The position numbers and the translations under genes were made by a program. 64,000 nucleotides of DNA from NCBI GenBank assembly GCA_015062115.1, contig SUVG01000002.1:175140-239139 (forward strand), given 5' to 3'. This document shows positions 1 to 9,700 of the stretch, in pieces (within the stretch, counting starts at the first letter, position 1; each line of letters begins with the position of its first letter). The notes beneath the pieces are model-generated. The model worked only from the letters and a program-made list of their open reading frames with translations, ran no database searches and was not told where the DNA came from. This DNA comes from Elusimicrobium sp. GTDB taxonomy: Bacteria > Elusimicrobiota > Elusimicrobia > Elusimicrobiales > Elusimicrobiaceae.

Positions 1-2024
1 ATTCCTTCCGGCACGGCGAAATCTTCGTTGGGTTCGTCTTTTAAGATTTCTTCCATAATGCTCGTCCACCAGCGGGCGGTGGTGCTACCGGTAAAACGGG
101 CGCCCTGTTCGTGGGAGGTGTCATCGTCGTAACCCATCCAAGCGGCGGCAGCCGTATGAGGTGTCATGCCGACAAACCACATATCGCGGTGGCTTTGGGT
201 GGTACCTGTTTTGCCGGCTATGTGGCGGCCCAAGCGAGAAACATACGCCCCGCTTCCGCGTTGGGTAACCCCTTTCATCATGTTAATAAGAAGGTAAGAG
301 TTTTGAGGGGAAAATTCAGCCGATTCCAACGGAATATGTTGTTCCAAAATACGGCCGTTGGCATCTTCTACCCGTTCTATATAATAGTTGTCCGTATGAA
401 TACCGCCGTTGGCAAAAGTGCTAAGGGCAGCCAAGTGTTCGTCCATTTGCAAAACACTGACCCCTAATGCCAGGGCCGGTACGCGCGGCAAGGCGGCAGT
501 CAGCCCCGCTTTGCGGGCCACACGCACTGTCTCCGGTACGCCGATGGCATCAATCAAATTAACGGCTACTAAGTTTTTAGATTTTTCTAAAGCTTTTCGC
601 AGTGTAATCCAGCCTTCGTTTCTTCCACCGTAGTTTTGCGGAACCCATACATTAAAATCTTTACTGGCAATGAAAGTTTGTTTGGCTAAGTCCAAAGAGT
701 ACAAATCGGCATTTTCGTCAAAAGTGCGCCAGTTTCGTCCGTCGTAATAAAACATGGTAGGCAAATCTTTTACCAATGTAGCGGGGGTATAGCCTTTTTG
801 CAAAGCGGCCATCCACACATAGGGCTTAAAGGAAGAACCCGGCTGGCGTTTGGCTTGGGTTACGCGGTTAAATTTACTTTCGCCGAAAGCCCGGCCGCCG
901 ACCATAACGCGCACCGCGCCGCTTTTTACATCGCGCACCATAAAAGCCCCTTGCAAGCGCGGATATTCCGCCTCCGGGTCTTTGGGAAGGAGTTCTTCGT
1001 CCGTGGGGGTGGTGTCGGCTTCGGTGTCGTTGGGGTCTATTTCGATGCCGAGCCCTTTGGCCACTTGTTCATCGTAGGCTTGCAGGGCTTCGTTCATAAT
1101 TTTTTCGGCTATGGCCTGTTTTTCAATATCAACGGTAGTATAAATGTTTAACCCCGCCTTCCATAATACATCCATGCCGTATTTAGGTTCTAACATGCGG
1201 CGGATATGTTCGATAAAATACTGACCGGGTTTGCTTTCCGGAGCGGGTTGTTTTTCGGGCAGGGGTTCGGCTTTGGCTTTTTCCAACTCTTCTTTGGAAA
1301 TATAGTTTTGCTGGTGCATGACGTCCAGCACTAAGTTGCGGCGGTTTTTGGCGGTTTCGGGGTTAGCAAAAGGATTGTAGCGTCCCGGTGCGGGAATAAG
1401 CCCCACGATAAGTGCCGCTTCCCCGGTAGTAAGTTCGGAAAGTTCTTTGTCAAAATATTTTTTGGCGGCAGCTTTTACCCCATAGGCTCCGCTGCCTAGG
1501 TAAATTTCGTTTAAGTATAACTGTAAGATTTCGCGTTTACTGAATTGGTGTTCGATTTGGATAGCCAAAATAATTTCGCGTATTTTGCGAATAATCTTTT
1601 TCTCTTGCGTTAAAAATACACCGCGCGAGAGTTGCTGGGTAAGGGTGGAAGCCCCCTGCTTGGCACTGCCGGTGATAATGTCGTGAATCAGTGCGCGTAA
1701 AATACCGCGGACGGAAAACCCGGCATGGGAGAAGAAATCGCGGTCTTCCATAGCCACCACCGCATTTTGCAAATCTACGGGGATATCTTCCAACGGCACC
1801 ATGCTGCGTTTTTCGATGGAAAATTCGTGAATTAAGTTGTTATTGCGGTCAAACACCTTGGTGGTAAGCGAAGGGGTATATTCTTCCATCTCGTACACGG
1901 GCGGCAAGCCGGAGAAAATATAGCGCATAAACACTGCCCCGGCCAAAATGCAGATAAACAGCCCCGCCAAAGAGGAAAAAATAAAAAAACGGGAAGTAAA
2001 TAATTTTGTAATCTTTTTACCCAT
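1..2024 (-). CDS. Penicillin-binding protein 1A, bifunctional glycosyltransferase/transpeptidase (3' end cut by window edge)
   Basis: Class A PBP that polymerises lipid II into glycan strands and cross-links them on the periplasmic face of the inner membrane. About 674 codons are visible. Residues 13-36 form a signal anchor. The GT51 domain has the catalytic Glu93 in an EDRDFF motif and a QGASTLTQQL motif at 123-132. The transpeptidase domain shows the SxxK nucleophile in GSSFKP near residue 397, an SKN triad further on and KTGTT near residue 605. The stop codon lies beyond position 1. I chose ATG 2024 because an extended -10 lies 8 nt upstream and no Shine-Dalgarno is present. It is divergent from the two-component pair. 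Family assignment is secure; the exact paralogue (1A) is inferred. Confidence 0.93.
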   Translation of the reverse strand, partial: MGKKITKLFTSRFFIFSSLAGLFICILAGAVFMRYIFSGLPPVYEMEEYTPSLTTKVFDRNNNLIHEFSIEKRSMVPLEDIPVDLQNAVVAMEDRDFFSHAGFSVRGILRALIHDIITGSAKQGASTLTQQLSRGVFLTQEKKIIRKIREIILAIQIEHQFSKREILQLYLNEIYLGSGAYGVKAAAKKYFDKELSELTTGEAALIVGLIPAPGRYNPFANPETAKNRRNLVLDVMHQQNYISKEELEKAKAEPLPEKQPAPESKPGQYFIEHIRRMLEPKYGMDVLWKAGLNIYTTVDIEKQAIAEKIMNEALQAYDEQVAKGLGIEIDPNDTEADTTPTDEELLPKDPEAEYPRLQGAFMVRDVKSGAVRVMVGGRAFGESKFNRVTQAKRQPGSSFKPYVWMAALQKGYTPATLVKDLPTMFYYDGRNWRTFDENADLYSLDLAKQTFIASKDFNVWVPQNYGGRNEGWITLRKALEKSKNLVAVNLIDAIGVPETVRVARKAGLTAALPRVPALALGVSVLQMDEHLAALSTFANGGIHTDNYYIERVEDANGRILEQHIPLESAEFSPQNSYLLINMMKGVTQRGSGAYVSRLGRHIAGKTGTTQSHRDMWFVGMTPHTAAAAWMGYDDDTSHEQGARFTGSTTARWWTSIMEEILKDEPNEDFAVPEG

Positions 2025-2032
2025 ACACTTAA

Positions 2033-2041
2033 ATTATATCA
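2033..2041 (-). promoter_or_regulatory. Extended -10 promoter of the PBP gene, leaderless
   Basis: On the minus strand TG-A-TATAAT (hexamer 2033-2038) ends 8 nt before the ATG at 2024, so transcription should begin next to or inside the start codon. No Shine-Dalgarno can fit. No clear -35 is seen, as expected of an extended -10 promoter. Confidence 0.6.
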
Positions 2042-2143
2042 AAAATCCCTATTGAAAAATGGGGAGGAATTAACTAACCTTTTTGGTAGAAAAACGGAGT
2101 AAAAATCTAGTACAATAATAATGCAGGACGAAAGGGGGTATTT

Positions 2144-3289
2144 ATGGCTCAAGAAAAAAACGAAGAGCAGATAAAGCGTAAACGGTCTTGCGAGTTTTCG
2201 TGTTCTCAATGTGCCAACCGTTTGGACGGAACCTGCCCGCACGAGGTAGTGAAGTTGTCGTTTCGCCCGGAAGATTTGGAAAATATCAAAAAGAACGGTA
2301 TGGCCGGTAACGACATAGTTATTTTTATCAATGCCGATACCCAGCAGGCGCTTGTTTTAAGTAATACATTTTCCAATATTACCTTGGAAGATTTAATGAA
2401 AGACAGCGCCATACATCAACAGGCTTGGTTGGAAACCCTGAAACACGGGGTTCATCACTACGAGTGGAGTTTTGAAAAAGATAATAGAGTGTATCTTTTC
2501 CAAACTACGGTAGTGGCTATGTCGGACGAGAAAGGGGTCGTTACGGGCGGACTTTCTCTATCGCGCGACATCAGTCACTGGGGAGTTGGGCGTAGCAAAG
2601 TGCTGCGGGACGGTTCTACCCCGCGTACGCTTTCCCAGATACTTATTTCCGCGCGCGAAATGGAAAAGAAAGATATTGCCAAAGCACTTCACGATGAAGT
2701 GGGTTCCATGGCCGTTATTTTGACGGCTCTTTTAAGTGTGGTGAAAACCCGTGTAAAAAAGGGCGAACAAAAACAAGCCTTGGCGGATATATCGCGTTTA
2801 GATGGGCAGATTAAAGAAAGTATCGAACGCATCAAAAACATTGTGGTTTCTCTGCGTCCGCCGAGTTTGGAAAACGACGGGGCCCTTGGGGGCGCAATCC
2901 GCGAACTCTTGGATAATATCAGCGAACTGACCCATATTCCTTACCAGTTTGATTATAAACCCGTTTCGGGCCAGTCGGGAGTATCGGATCAGGTAAAAAT
3001 TTTGCTTTACCGCATTGTGCAGGAATCGCTTAATAACATTGTTAAACATGCACAGGCCAAAAATATTTATGTTTTGTTGGAAAAAACAGATGTAATTCGC
3101 CTGGTCGTGCAGGACGACGGCGTAGGTTTTAAGGTAAGAAAACAAAACTCTATTCGCCATATCGGGCTGTTAGCCATGAAAGACGGCGTAAAGTTGTTAG
3201 GCGGAAAAATTTCCATTAAAAGTTCACCGGGTAAAGGAACGCGCATAGAAGTAATTTGCCCGTGTGTGGTTTATGTGGGGGAAAAATGA
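2144..3289 (+). CDS. Soluble sensor histidine kinase, HisKA_3/NarL type, with N-terminal cysteine cluster
   Basis: A 381-residue kinase with no membrane segment, so it should sense a cytoplasmic signal. Cys16, Cys20, Cys23 and Cys31 (CX3CX2CX7C) could hold zinc or an Fe-S cluster. Residues 35-145 look like a PAS-type sensor. The HisKA_3 dimerisation region has the phosphoacceptor His183 in ALHDEVG, followed by an HATPase_c domain with the N-box ESLNNIVKHA and G1 box DDGVGF. An aaaggggg Shine-Dalgarno precedes ATG 2144, and a TACAAT -10 is near 2111. The stop overlaps the start of the response regulator (ATGA), so the two are translationally coupled. NreB-type oxygen sensors have a comparable layout but different Cys spacing. 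The signal is unknown. Confidence 0.88.
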   Translation: MAQEKNEEQIKRKRSCEFSCSQCANRLDGTCPHEVVKLSFRPEDLENIKKNGMAGNDIVIFINADTQQALVLSNTFSNITLEDLMKDSAIHQQAWLETLKHGVHHYEWSFEKDNRVYLFQTTVVAMSDEKGVVTGGLSLSRDISHWGVGRSKVLRDGSTPRTLSQILISAREMEKKDIAKALHDEVGSMAVILTALLSVVKTRVKKGEQKQALADISRLDGQIKESIERIKNIVVSLRPPSLENDGALGGAIRELLDNISELTHIPYQFDYKPVSGQSGVSDQVKILLYRIVQESLNNIVKHAQAKNIYVLLEKTDVIRLVVQDDGVGFKVRKQNSIRHIGLLAMKDGVKLLGGKISIKSSPGKGTRIEVICPCVVYVGEK

Positions 3290-3936
3290 AGAAAAAAATT
3301 GTACTGGCGGACGACCATGCTATCGTTCGAAACGGCGTGCGTGCCGTGCTTGAAAATTTGGGCAAAGATATGGAAGTAATTGCCGAGATTTCCAACGGGA
3401 AAGATTTGGTGGAATTTGCCCAAAATAACAAAGCAGATGTATATGTGGTGGATATTTCCATGCCGATACTAAACGGTATCGAAGCCGTGGACCGTATCGT
3501 CAAACAAGATCCCGAAGCCAAGGTGGTTATGCTGAGCATGTATGATGACCGGGTTTCGGTAGAAAAATCGCTCAAGGCCGGGGCCAAAGGTTTTATCGTA
3601 AAAGTTTCCACTGCCGATGAAATCGTAGATGCCATCGAAGAAGTATCGGCCGGGCGTTTTTACCTGTGCAGTAAGGTTTCCAAATATGTAGTGCAAGGTT
3701 TTTTAGGTAAAACAACTCCCCGTAACAAACGGGATTCTTCGGGCTTAACTCCCAAAGAAAAAGAGGTACTGCAACTCATTGCCGAAGGGTATAGCAGCAA
3801 AGATATTGCCAAGTCGTTCAACCTTTCGCTCAATACAATTCATGTGCACCGTAACAACATTATGAAAAAACTGGGTATTCACAAACAGGCGGAACTGGTG
3901 CGTTTTGCCATTAAAGAAGGAATTGCCCAACTTTAG
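3286..3936 (+). CDS. NarL/LuxR-family response regulator
   Basis: A 216-residue partner of the upstream kinase. The receiver domain (about 1-120) has the acidic pocket Asp9/Asp10, the phosphoacceptor Asp56 in VVDISMP and a conserved Lys near 107. The C-terminal LuxR-type helix-turn-helix begins around residue 150 with LTPKEKEVLQLIAEGYSSKD and continues through a LSLNTIHVHRNNIMKKLGI recognition region. The start at 3286 overlaps the kinase stop; an in-frame ATG upstream would merely extend into the kinase gene. Its target genes cannot be told from the sequence. Confidence 0.92.
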   Translation: MKKKIVLADDHAIVRNGVRAVLENLGKDMEVIAEISNGKDLVEFAQNNKADVYVVDISMPILNGIEAVDRIVKQDPEAKVVMLSMYDDRVSVEKSLKAGAKGFIVKVSTADEIVDAIEEVSAGRFYLCSKVSKYVVQGFLGKTTPRNKRDSSGLTPKEKEVLQLIAEGYSSKDIAKSFNLSLNTIHVHRNNIMKKLGIHKQAELVRFAIKEGIAQL

Positions 3937-3951
3937 TTAAAGGATTTTACT

Positions 3952-4542
3952 ATGCGTATTATTGCCGGCACTGCCCGTGGACGGAGAATTTTTTCCGTGT
4001 CTAAAAACTTACCGGTCAAACCGATTTCAGACCGGATTAAACAATCTTTATTCGATATTTTGCGCCCGCGCATTACCGGGGCCATTATGTTGGATTTATT
4101 TGCCGGAACGGGCAATGTGTCTTTGGAAGCCCTTTCCCGCGGGGCCATGAAAACCGTTATGGTAGACCGCGAACCGGCCTGTATTAAAAATATCCACCGC
4201 AACTTGGCGCATTTAGGTTTTGAAGACCGTGCCAAAGTGCTGCGCGGTGATGTATTAAAACCGCTTGATTGGGTGATGCCTTACAGCGATAACGAAGGGT
4301 ACGATATTATCTTTATGGGGCCGCCTTACCGCGATATTAACAACAAAATGCTCTCTTTTTCAGAGCCTGCCTTAAAAAATGTGGCCGAGGCCCGTCTGCT
4401 GGCTCCAAACGGAATTGTGGTATTGCAAACGCATAAAACGGAAGAATTTGCCGTGCCGGACAGTTTGGAAATTTACCGCGTAGAAAAATACGGTGATACC
4501 TTGGTACATTTTATGCGTGCCGCCGAAAAAAAGGAAGCCTGA
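3952..4542 (+). CDS. rsmD: 16S rRNA (guanine966-N2)-methyltransferase RsmD
   Basis: This enzyme methylates G966 of 16S rRNA using S-adenosylmethionine. The 196-residue length and the RsmD opening MRIIAGTARGRR, the KPISDRIKQSLFDIL segment and the SAM-binding DLFAGTGNVSLEALSRGA (48-65) are all typical. The motif IV tetrapeptide is GPPY (123-126) instead of the usual DPPY/DPPF: codons atg-ggg-ccg-cct-tac read M-G-P-P-Y. In this family that Asp helps hold the target amino group, so activity may be altered. The gene follows the regulator by 15 bp, with an aaagg Shine-Dalgarno, and precedes the nuclease gene by 3 bp. Confidence 0.9.
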   Translation: MRIIAGTARGRRIFSVSKNLPVKPISDRIKQSLFDILRPRITGAIMLDLFAGTGNVSLEALSRGAMKTVMVDREPACIKNIHRNLAHLGFEDRAKVLRGDVLKPLDWVMPYSDNEGYDIIFMGPPYRDINNKMLSFSEPALKNVAEARLLAPNGIVVLQTHKTEEFAVPDSLEIYRVEKYGDTLVHFMRAAEKKEA

Positions 4543-4545
4543 TTC

Positions 4546-5307
4546 ATGAATAGCGATGTGCGCGAATTAAACTATTCCAAAATAAAAACCTATATGGAGT
4601 GCCCACTTCTATATAAATATAAGTATATAGACGGTCGGCGGGAAGGATTGGTGCCCGCTTCTTCTTTGGGGGTTTCAATTCACCGCGCTTTGGAAGAATA
4701 CCACCGCGATTGTAATGACCCTTCCGAACTGCTTGCTTATTATGATGATTGTTGGTTGGGGGCGGGCTATTCTTCTTCCGGCGAACAAATGGAGTGGTAC
4801 TTAAAAGGGCAAAAAATGTTGGAAAAATATGCCGAACGCGAATATGAACGCAAAACCACGGTGGACAGCACCGAACGGGAGTTTATTTTCCAGGAAGGGG
4901 ATTGGACTTTACGCGGAAAAATAGACCGTATTGATAAACACCCCGACGGTTCTTGGGAAGTTATCGATTATAAAACGGGTACCGATGTGGACTTGTCTAT
5001 CCCGGTTACGGATTCGTTGCAAATGGGAATTTATGCGGTTGGTGCCCGACGCGCTTGGAATATGCAAAAAGGAAAAGCCAGTTTTTATTTCGTAGCGTAT
5101 GATACCGTACAATCGGCTCCGTTTGAAGCATTTGACGAACGAAAAATTTTAGACACCTTTATCGAAATAGGCAAGAAAATAGAGGCGGAAAACTTTGAGC
5201 CTAATTTGGAGCATTGCCAAAATTGCGCCTTCAAAGACCGTTGCGAAAAATCTTGTGCAGCCGGTGAGGAGAAACCCTTAGACTTTACCGGTTCTTCTCC
5301 GGCCTGA
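4546..5307 (+). CDS. Small Fe-S PD-(D/E)XK nuclease (Cas4/AddB-nuclease-like)
   Basis: A 253-residue stand-alone nuclease domain. Motifs are the opening YSKIKTYMECPLLYKYKY with Cys19, a GVSIHRALEEYH helix, GKIDRID, the catalytic IDYKTG near residues 139-144, a QMGIYA motif, and the C-terminal CQNCAFKDRC cluster (Cys224, 227, 233). Cys19 plus those three matches the split 4Fe-4S site of AddB and Cas4 nucleases. There is no CRISPR array in the window, so a general repair role is likelier. It follows rsmD by 3 bp and ends at a strong terminator. The addB and addA genes lie 1.4 kb downstream. Confidence 0.85.
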   Translation: MNSDVRELNYSKIKTYMECPLLYKYKYIDGRREGLVPASSLGVSIHRALEEYHRDCNDPSELLAYYDDCWLGAGYSSSGEQMEWYLKGQKMLEKYAEREYERKTTVDSTEREFIFQEGDWTLRGKIDRIDKHPDGSWEVIDYKTGTDVDLSIPVTDSLQMGIYAVGARRAWNMQKGKASFYFVAYDTVQSAPFEAFDERKILDTFIEIGKKIEAENFEPNLEHCQNCAFKDRCEKSCAAGEEKPLDFTGSSPA

Positions 5308-5325
5308 AATATTTTTCCGTCAATC

Positions 5326-5357
5326 AAAAACCCCGAGTATTTCTCGGGGTTTTTTGT
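5326..5357 (+). terminator. Intrinsic terminator after the nuclease gene
   Basis: Stem ccccgag/ctcgggg (5331-5349) followed by a run of six T. The A-run on the other side lets it also serve uppP on the minus strand. Confidence 0.85.
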
Positions 5358-5371
5358 TGGGAAAGAGCGTG

Positions 5372-6166
5372 TCAGTTTTTGAAAAAATAAAAGGCAATAA
5401 TTGCTAAGCCCAATGCCAATCGGTAGTACACAAAAACATTAAAACTGTGGTTTCTAATGTATTTCATCAACCACCCGATAACGGCCAACGCTCCCAAAAA
5501 AGCACTGACAAAGCCGCAAACCAGCGGAGCATTAAAATCTTGCCAGGATAAGTGTGTCATTTCCAACACGGCTGCTCCCGCAATAATGGGCGCGGAAAGC
5601 AAAAAGGAAACTCTCGCCCCCGCTGCGCGCGTAAGCCCCAAAAGCAGGGCCGCCGTAATGGTTATCCCGCTGCGTGATACCCCCGGCATAATGGCCAACG
5701 CCTGTGCACAGCCGATAAGAAGAAAAGTGCTAAACGGAATAGAAAAAATATCTGTTCCGCGGGTATTTCGGTTGCCGCGTTTATCGGCCCACCACAACAG
5801 AAGTGCAAAGCCCATTAAACAAGCGGCAATCATCAGCGGGTTTCTAAAGGTATGTTCGGCCCAATCGTTTAACAGAAATCCTGCCAGCCCGGCCGGTACG
5901 GTGGCGGCGGCTAAATACCAAAGGACTTTCCCTTCGCGGGAAGCGGGGCGGGAAAGGCCGTTTTTGATTAAGACAAACCAATCTTTTGCAAAATATAACA
6001 ATACTGCAAGCAAAGTGGCCGCATGAAGCATTACATCAAAAGCAAGGCCCTGATATTCTTGCCCGCGGAAAAAGGGCAGGAGTACCAAATGGGCAGAACT
6101 GGAAATGGGTAAAAATTCGCCCAATGCTTGTAAAAGTCCTAACAAAACAGCATCTAAAATAGTCAT
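5372..6166 (-). CDS. uppP: Undecaprenyl-diphosphatase UppP/BacA
   Basis: This integral membrane phosphatase recycles undecaprenyl pyrophosphate to the monophosphate carrier used in wall and O-antigen synthesis. The 264-residue protein has about eight hydrophobic segments and the two family signatures: EFLPISSSAHL at about 17-27 and MPGVSRSG at about 159-166. It sits 3 bp downstream of sixA, so the two are probably co-transcribed from the sixA side. Length and motifs are canonical. Confidence 0.94.
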   Translation of the reverse strand: MTILDAVLLGLLQALGEFLPISSSAHLVLLPFFRGQEYQGLAFDVMLHAATLLAVLLYFAKDWFVLIKNGLSRPASREGKVLWYLAAATVPAGLAGFLLNDWAEHTFRNPLMIAACLMGFALLLWWADKRGNRNTRGTDIFSIPFSTFLLIGCAQALAIMPGVSRSGITITAALLLGLTRAAGARVSFLLSAPIIAGAAVLEMTHLSWQDFNAPLVCGFVSAFLGALAVIGWLMKYIRNHSFNVFVYYRLALGLAIIAFYFFKN

Positions 6167-6169
6167 CTT

Positions 6170-6625
6170 TTATTCTCCAAAATATACGAGGTTCGGGGTT
6201 TTATCCGTAAAAGAAAACACGGCAAAAGATCCGGGGGAAAACGGACGGACTTGTTTTGCCAATAAATGGGTTAAATAAGATACATTGGGGTTATGCCCCA
6301 CCGCAATTACCGTATCGCGGGTTTGCAAATTTTCCCACAGAAACTCAAAAACATCTTGTTCTTCGTGCATACCGTTTAATTCCGCAGCCGTTTGCAGAGG
6401 AAATCCGAGCGTTTGTGCCAGAACTTCTGCCGTTTGTCGGGCGCGCAACAGGGGACTGGTCAAAATCAGGCCGGGTTGCAGCCGGCGCGAAAGAAGTTGC
6501 CCGGCTGTTTGGCGTGCCTTGGCAAAACCTTCCTCGGACAAAGGGCGTTCGGCGTCGGTATTTACCCGGGCCACATACCCCGGCAACGCGTGTGCATGGC
6601 GTACGATAATAAGGGTTTTCGTCAT
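6170..6625 (-). CDS. sixA: SixA-like phosphohistidine phosphatase
   Basis: A 151-residue histidine-phosphatase-superfamily protein. It starts with the RHG-type motif IVRHAHALPG (catalytic His10) and carries the second His in VGHNPNVSYL. The short length, without an alpha-helical cap, is typical of SixA, which dephosphorylates phosphohistidine on HPt or PTS proteins. The substrate here is unknown. It is the first gene of the sixA-uppP pair and is divergent from addB. Confidence 0.82.
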   Translation of the reverse strand: MTKTLIIVRHAHALPGYVARVNTDAERPLSEEGFAKARQTAGQLLSRRLQPGLILTSPLLRARQTAEVLAQTLGFPLQTAAELNGMHEEQDVFEFLWENLQTRDTVIAVGHNPNVSYLTHLLAKQVRPFSPGSFAVFSFTDKTPNLVYFGE

Positions 6626-6709
6626 AAACGGTTGGCGTCTTTTGTTTTCGCTCTTAAAAATGTAATAATAAAGAAAGCCACTTTATTTTACTATTTTTAT
6701 CAGGTATTT

Positions 6710-9700
6710 ATGGAACTGTTTTACGCGCATTATCCGTCCTTGGAAAAATCTTTCCTTCGTTTTGTCCGCACGCGCCGCCAAAGTCCGCTCGAGAAGTGGC
6801 TGATTGTTTGTTCTTCTAGTTTTCTATCCAAGCGCCTGTCTGCCGAATTGGCAAAAGAATACGGTGCCGTGGCCAATTTACATTTTGCCACACCGTCTTC
6901 GCTTCTTCGCCAGTTAGATAGCGAAATGGGCGCGGCTTTGCCCGAGTTCCCGCAAGATAACCTGCGCGATTTTTTAATCAAAGAAATTTTAGCGGAGCCC
7001 GGTTTGAACCGTTATCCCGTCTCGCGCGGTTTTGTGCAGGCTTTGAAAGCTTCCCTGCGCGACTTGGCTGATGCCCAAGTAGATGTAGAAGTGTGGGAGG
7101 AATACCTGCAAACTTTGCCCGCGGAAACCCTCCCCGAAGAGAAAGAACGCCTTTGCTGGTTGGCAAAAGTTTATCGCCGTTACCAAGAATGCGAAGCCAA
7201 AGTGCCCGGTTTCCGTCCGTATCAGCAAATGTTTGAGCGTGCTTTGGGACAGGTGGAAAATTCACCTTTTTTGCGCGAATTTAAGCAAATCGTTTTTTAT
7301 GGTTTCTATGATATGCCGGGGCGGCAACAGGAATTTTTCAAACACATTTGTTCCGTATATTCTCCGGCCGTGTTTGCTCCTTACAAAGACCATGCCGCCT
7401 ATCGTTTTGCCGAAAAGTTTTTTAGGAGTAATTGGTTAGGAATTTCCAAAACCGCCCAAAATGTAGATCAAGACGATTTCGGTGTTTTGGGTGCGTCCGG
7501 GAAAAGTTTGTTTGAAGCCCGTGCGGGGGAATCATGCGCGGGGGTGGAAGTCTGGTCAGCACCGGACGCTCGCGGCGAACTATTTTTTGTAGCCAAAGAA
7601 ATTTTGCGTTTGGTGGAAAAAGAAGGATACCACTTTTCCGACATTGCGGTACTTGCGCGCAATACGGCACCATATCAGGACGAAATTCGCCGTGCATTTA
7701 AGCAAAATTTTATTCCGTTAGATGCGTCTTTCTCTTATTCGTTACGGCATCTTTCTTTAGGGATATTCTGTTTCAATTTATTTTCACTTCTTGCGCGCGG
7801 GTGGGAACGAAATGATGTGTTGTCGGTTGTTTCTTCTCCCTATTTCAAATACGCGTACAAAAAAAATTGGCGCAAATTGATTAACAAATCGCTTGTCAGC
7901 CGCGATTTTACCCAATGGAAAGATTTGCTCCCCCAAACGCAACATTACGACCCGGAATTGATGACCTGGTTGGAAAACTGTAAAAAGGGATTGGAAGATT
8001 TAAATAAAGCCCGTTCATGGACGGATGCCTCCGCGGCGGCGGTCAGTTTTCTAAAAGATAATGTAGCCGAGCAAAACCTTACTCCCCGGGAAACGGATAT
8101 TTTCCGCACCGTGTGCGAAAAAATTTCTTCTTTGCAAAGATATGCGGTGATGCGCCCCGACTGCCGCGAGGGAGAGTTTTTACCGGAACTAACAGATGCG
8201 CTTCTTTCACTTTCTTTTAATGAAGCCGAATCGGTGCGCGGCGGGGTTACTTTTACAGATGCCGTCCGCGGGCGCGGTTTGCGTTATAAAGTGGTATTCC
8301 TATTGGGACTCAATGAAAAATCATTTCCCATGTCCGTCCCAGAAGACCCTGTTTTGCGCGATTACTACCGCTATATTTTGCGCGACGGATTGGGGTATTG
8401 GATAAACCAAAAAGTAGAACGATTTGACGAAGAACGACTCCTCTTTTTCAGTGCCGTTACCACCGCTTCGCAAAAACTGTATGCGCTTTACGCTCGCGGA
8501 ACGGAAGACGGAAAGAATATGGTTCCTTCCGTGTTTTTAGCGGAACTGGCCCGTGTTTGTTGTATCGACTGGCAAAATAAACAAGCCCCGCGTATCAGTG
8601 GCCGTTTGGCGGAAAGAATAGCAAGCTTTCCTTCCGGTTTTTTAACGGAAGCGGAGCTTTCTTATTCTTTGTCTTTGCATCCGCAGACCGCCGAAGAAAA
8701 ATACCTGCAGGCAGGTTTATTGACCGAAGCAAAAAAGCGCTCGCTTGCTTGTGCGTTGGCCCTCAACCGTACGGGTAACCTTACTGCGTATGACGGGCAG
8801 ATTTCAAGCGGAGAAGATTTTCTGGAGCGGATTAACAAAAAGAAAGGTTTTTCTTGTACGGCGTTGCAGTCTTTGGCGGCCTGTCCGCTGAAATACTTTT
8901 TTGAAAAAGGCCTTCACTTGCGGGAAGAAGACCCGCTAAGCCGCCAAGAATTGGCCCCCAATTACCGAGGAACGGTGTACCACAAAATTTTGCAAAATTT
9001 CTACACCGAACTTTTACGCTTGGGAATTACCAACAACACCCTTTTCTCCGGGGCGGAAACTTACTTGGAACGGGCCGTTTCATCGAGTTACACGCTTTGC
9101 TCGTACAAAGAATTTGGGCTCTACCCGGTGGTGTGGCAGGTAATTTTAGAAGAAATCTGTGCCCAATTGCGCGCATTTATTGCAGATGATTTGTTCACTC
9201 AGGGCCCTTATATCCCTTCCTATTTTGAAAAAGAATTTTGTGTTTTCGCTCCCGAAGAACTTCCTTTCAAAATCAACGGAGTAATCGATCGGGTAGATGT
9301 GGACGAAAAGAGCAAAACTTTTTTGGTAATGGATTATAAATCTTCCAAAAAAGGCACGAAAGATTTAGCGAACGACTTTTTTAATAAACTTATTTTTCAA
9401 CCTTTCCTATATGTGTGGGCCGCGCAACACATGGAAGAATTTGTTTCTCTTAAGCCGGCCGGGTCGGGGTTGTTATCCATCAAAGACGGTTTTTCCCGGC
9501 AGGACTTGCCTTTTAGCCGTTGGGAAGATATGCGTCCCCAAGCGGAAAAATTACTCACGGCCTTGGTGAACCTGATTAAAGAAGGAAATTTTTTCTTAAA
9601 TAACGAGCATAAAAAAGTGTGCGACTATTGCCCGTTTGCTTCTATTTGCCGCCGGGACGCCTTCCGCCCGCTCATGCGTGCGCGCAAAAGCGACGGGCAT

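Noticed and set aside
4546..5307. Cas4 of a CRISPR system
   Set aside because: No repeats, cas1 or cas2 anywhere in the window.
5457..6026. 189-codon plus-strand open frame
   Set aside because: Antisense shadow of uppP.
6392..6709. N-terminal extension of addB
   Set aside because: The extra 106 codons run through sixA on the opposite strand; homology begins at ATG 6710.
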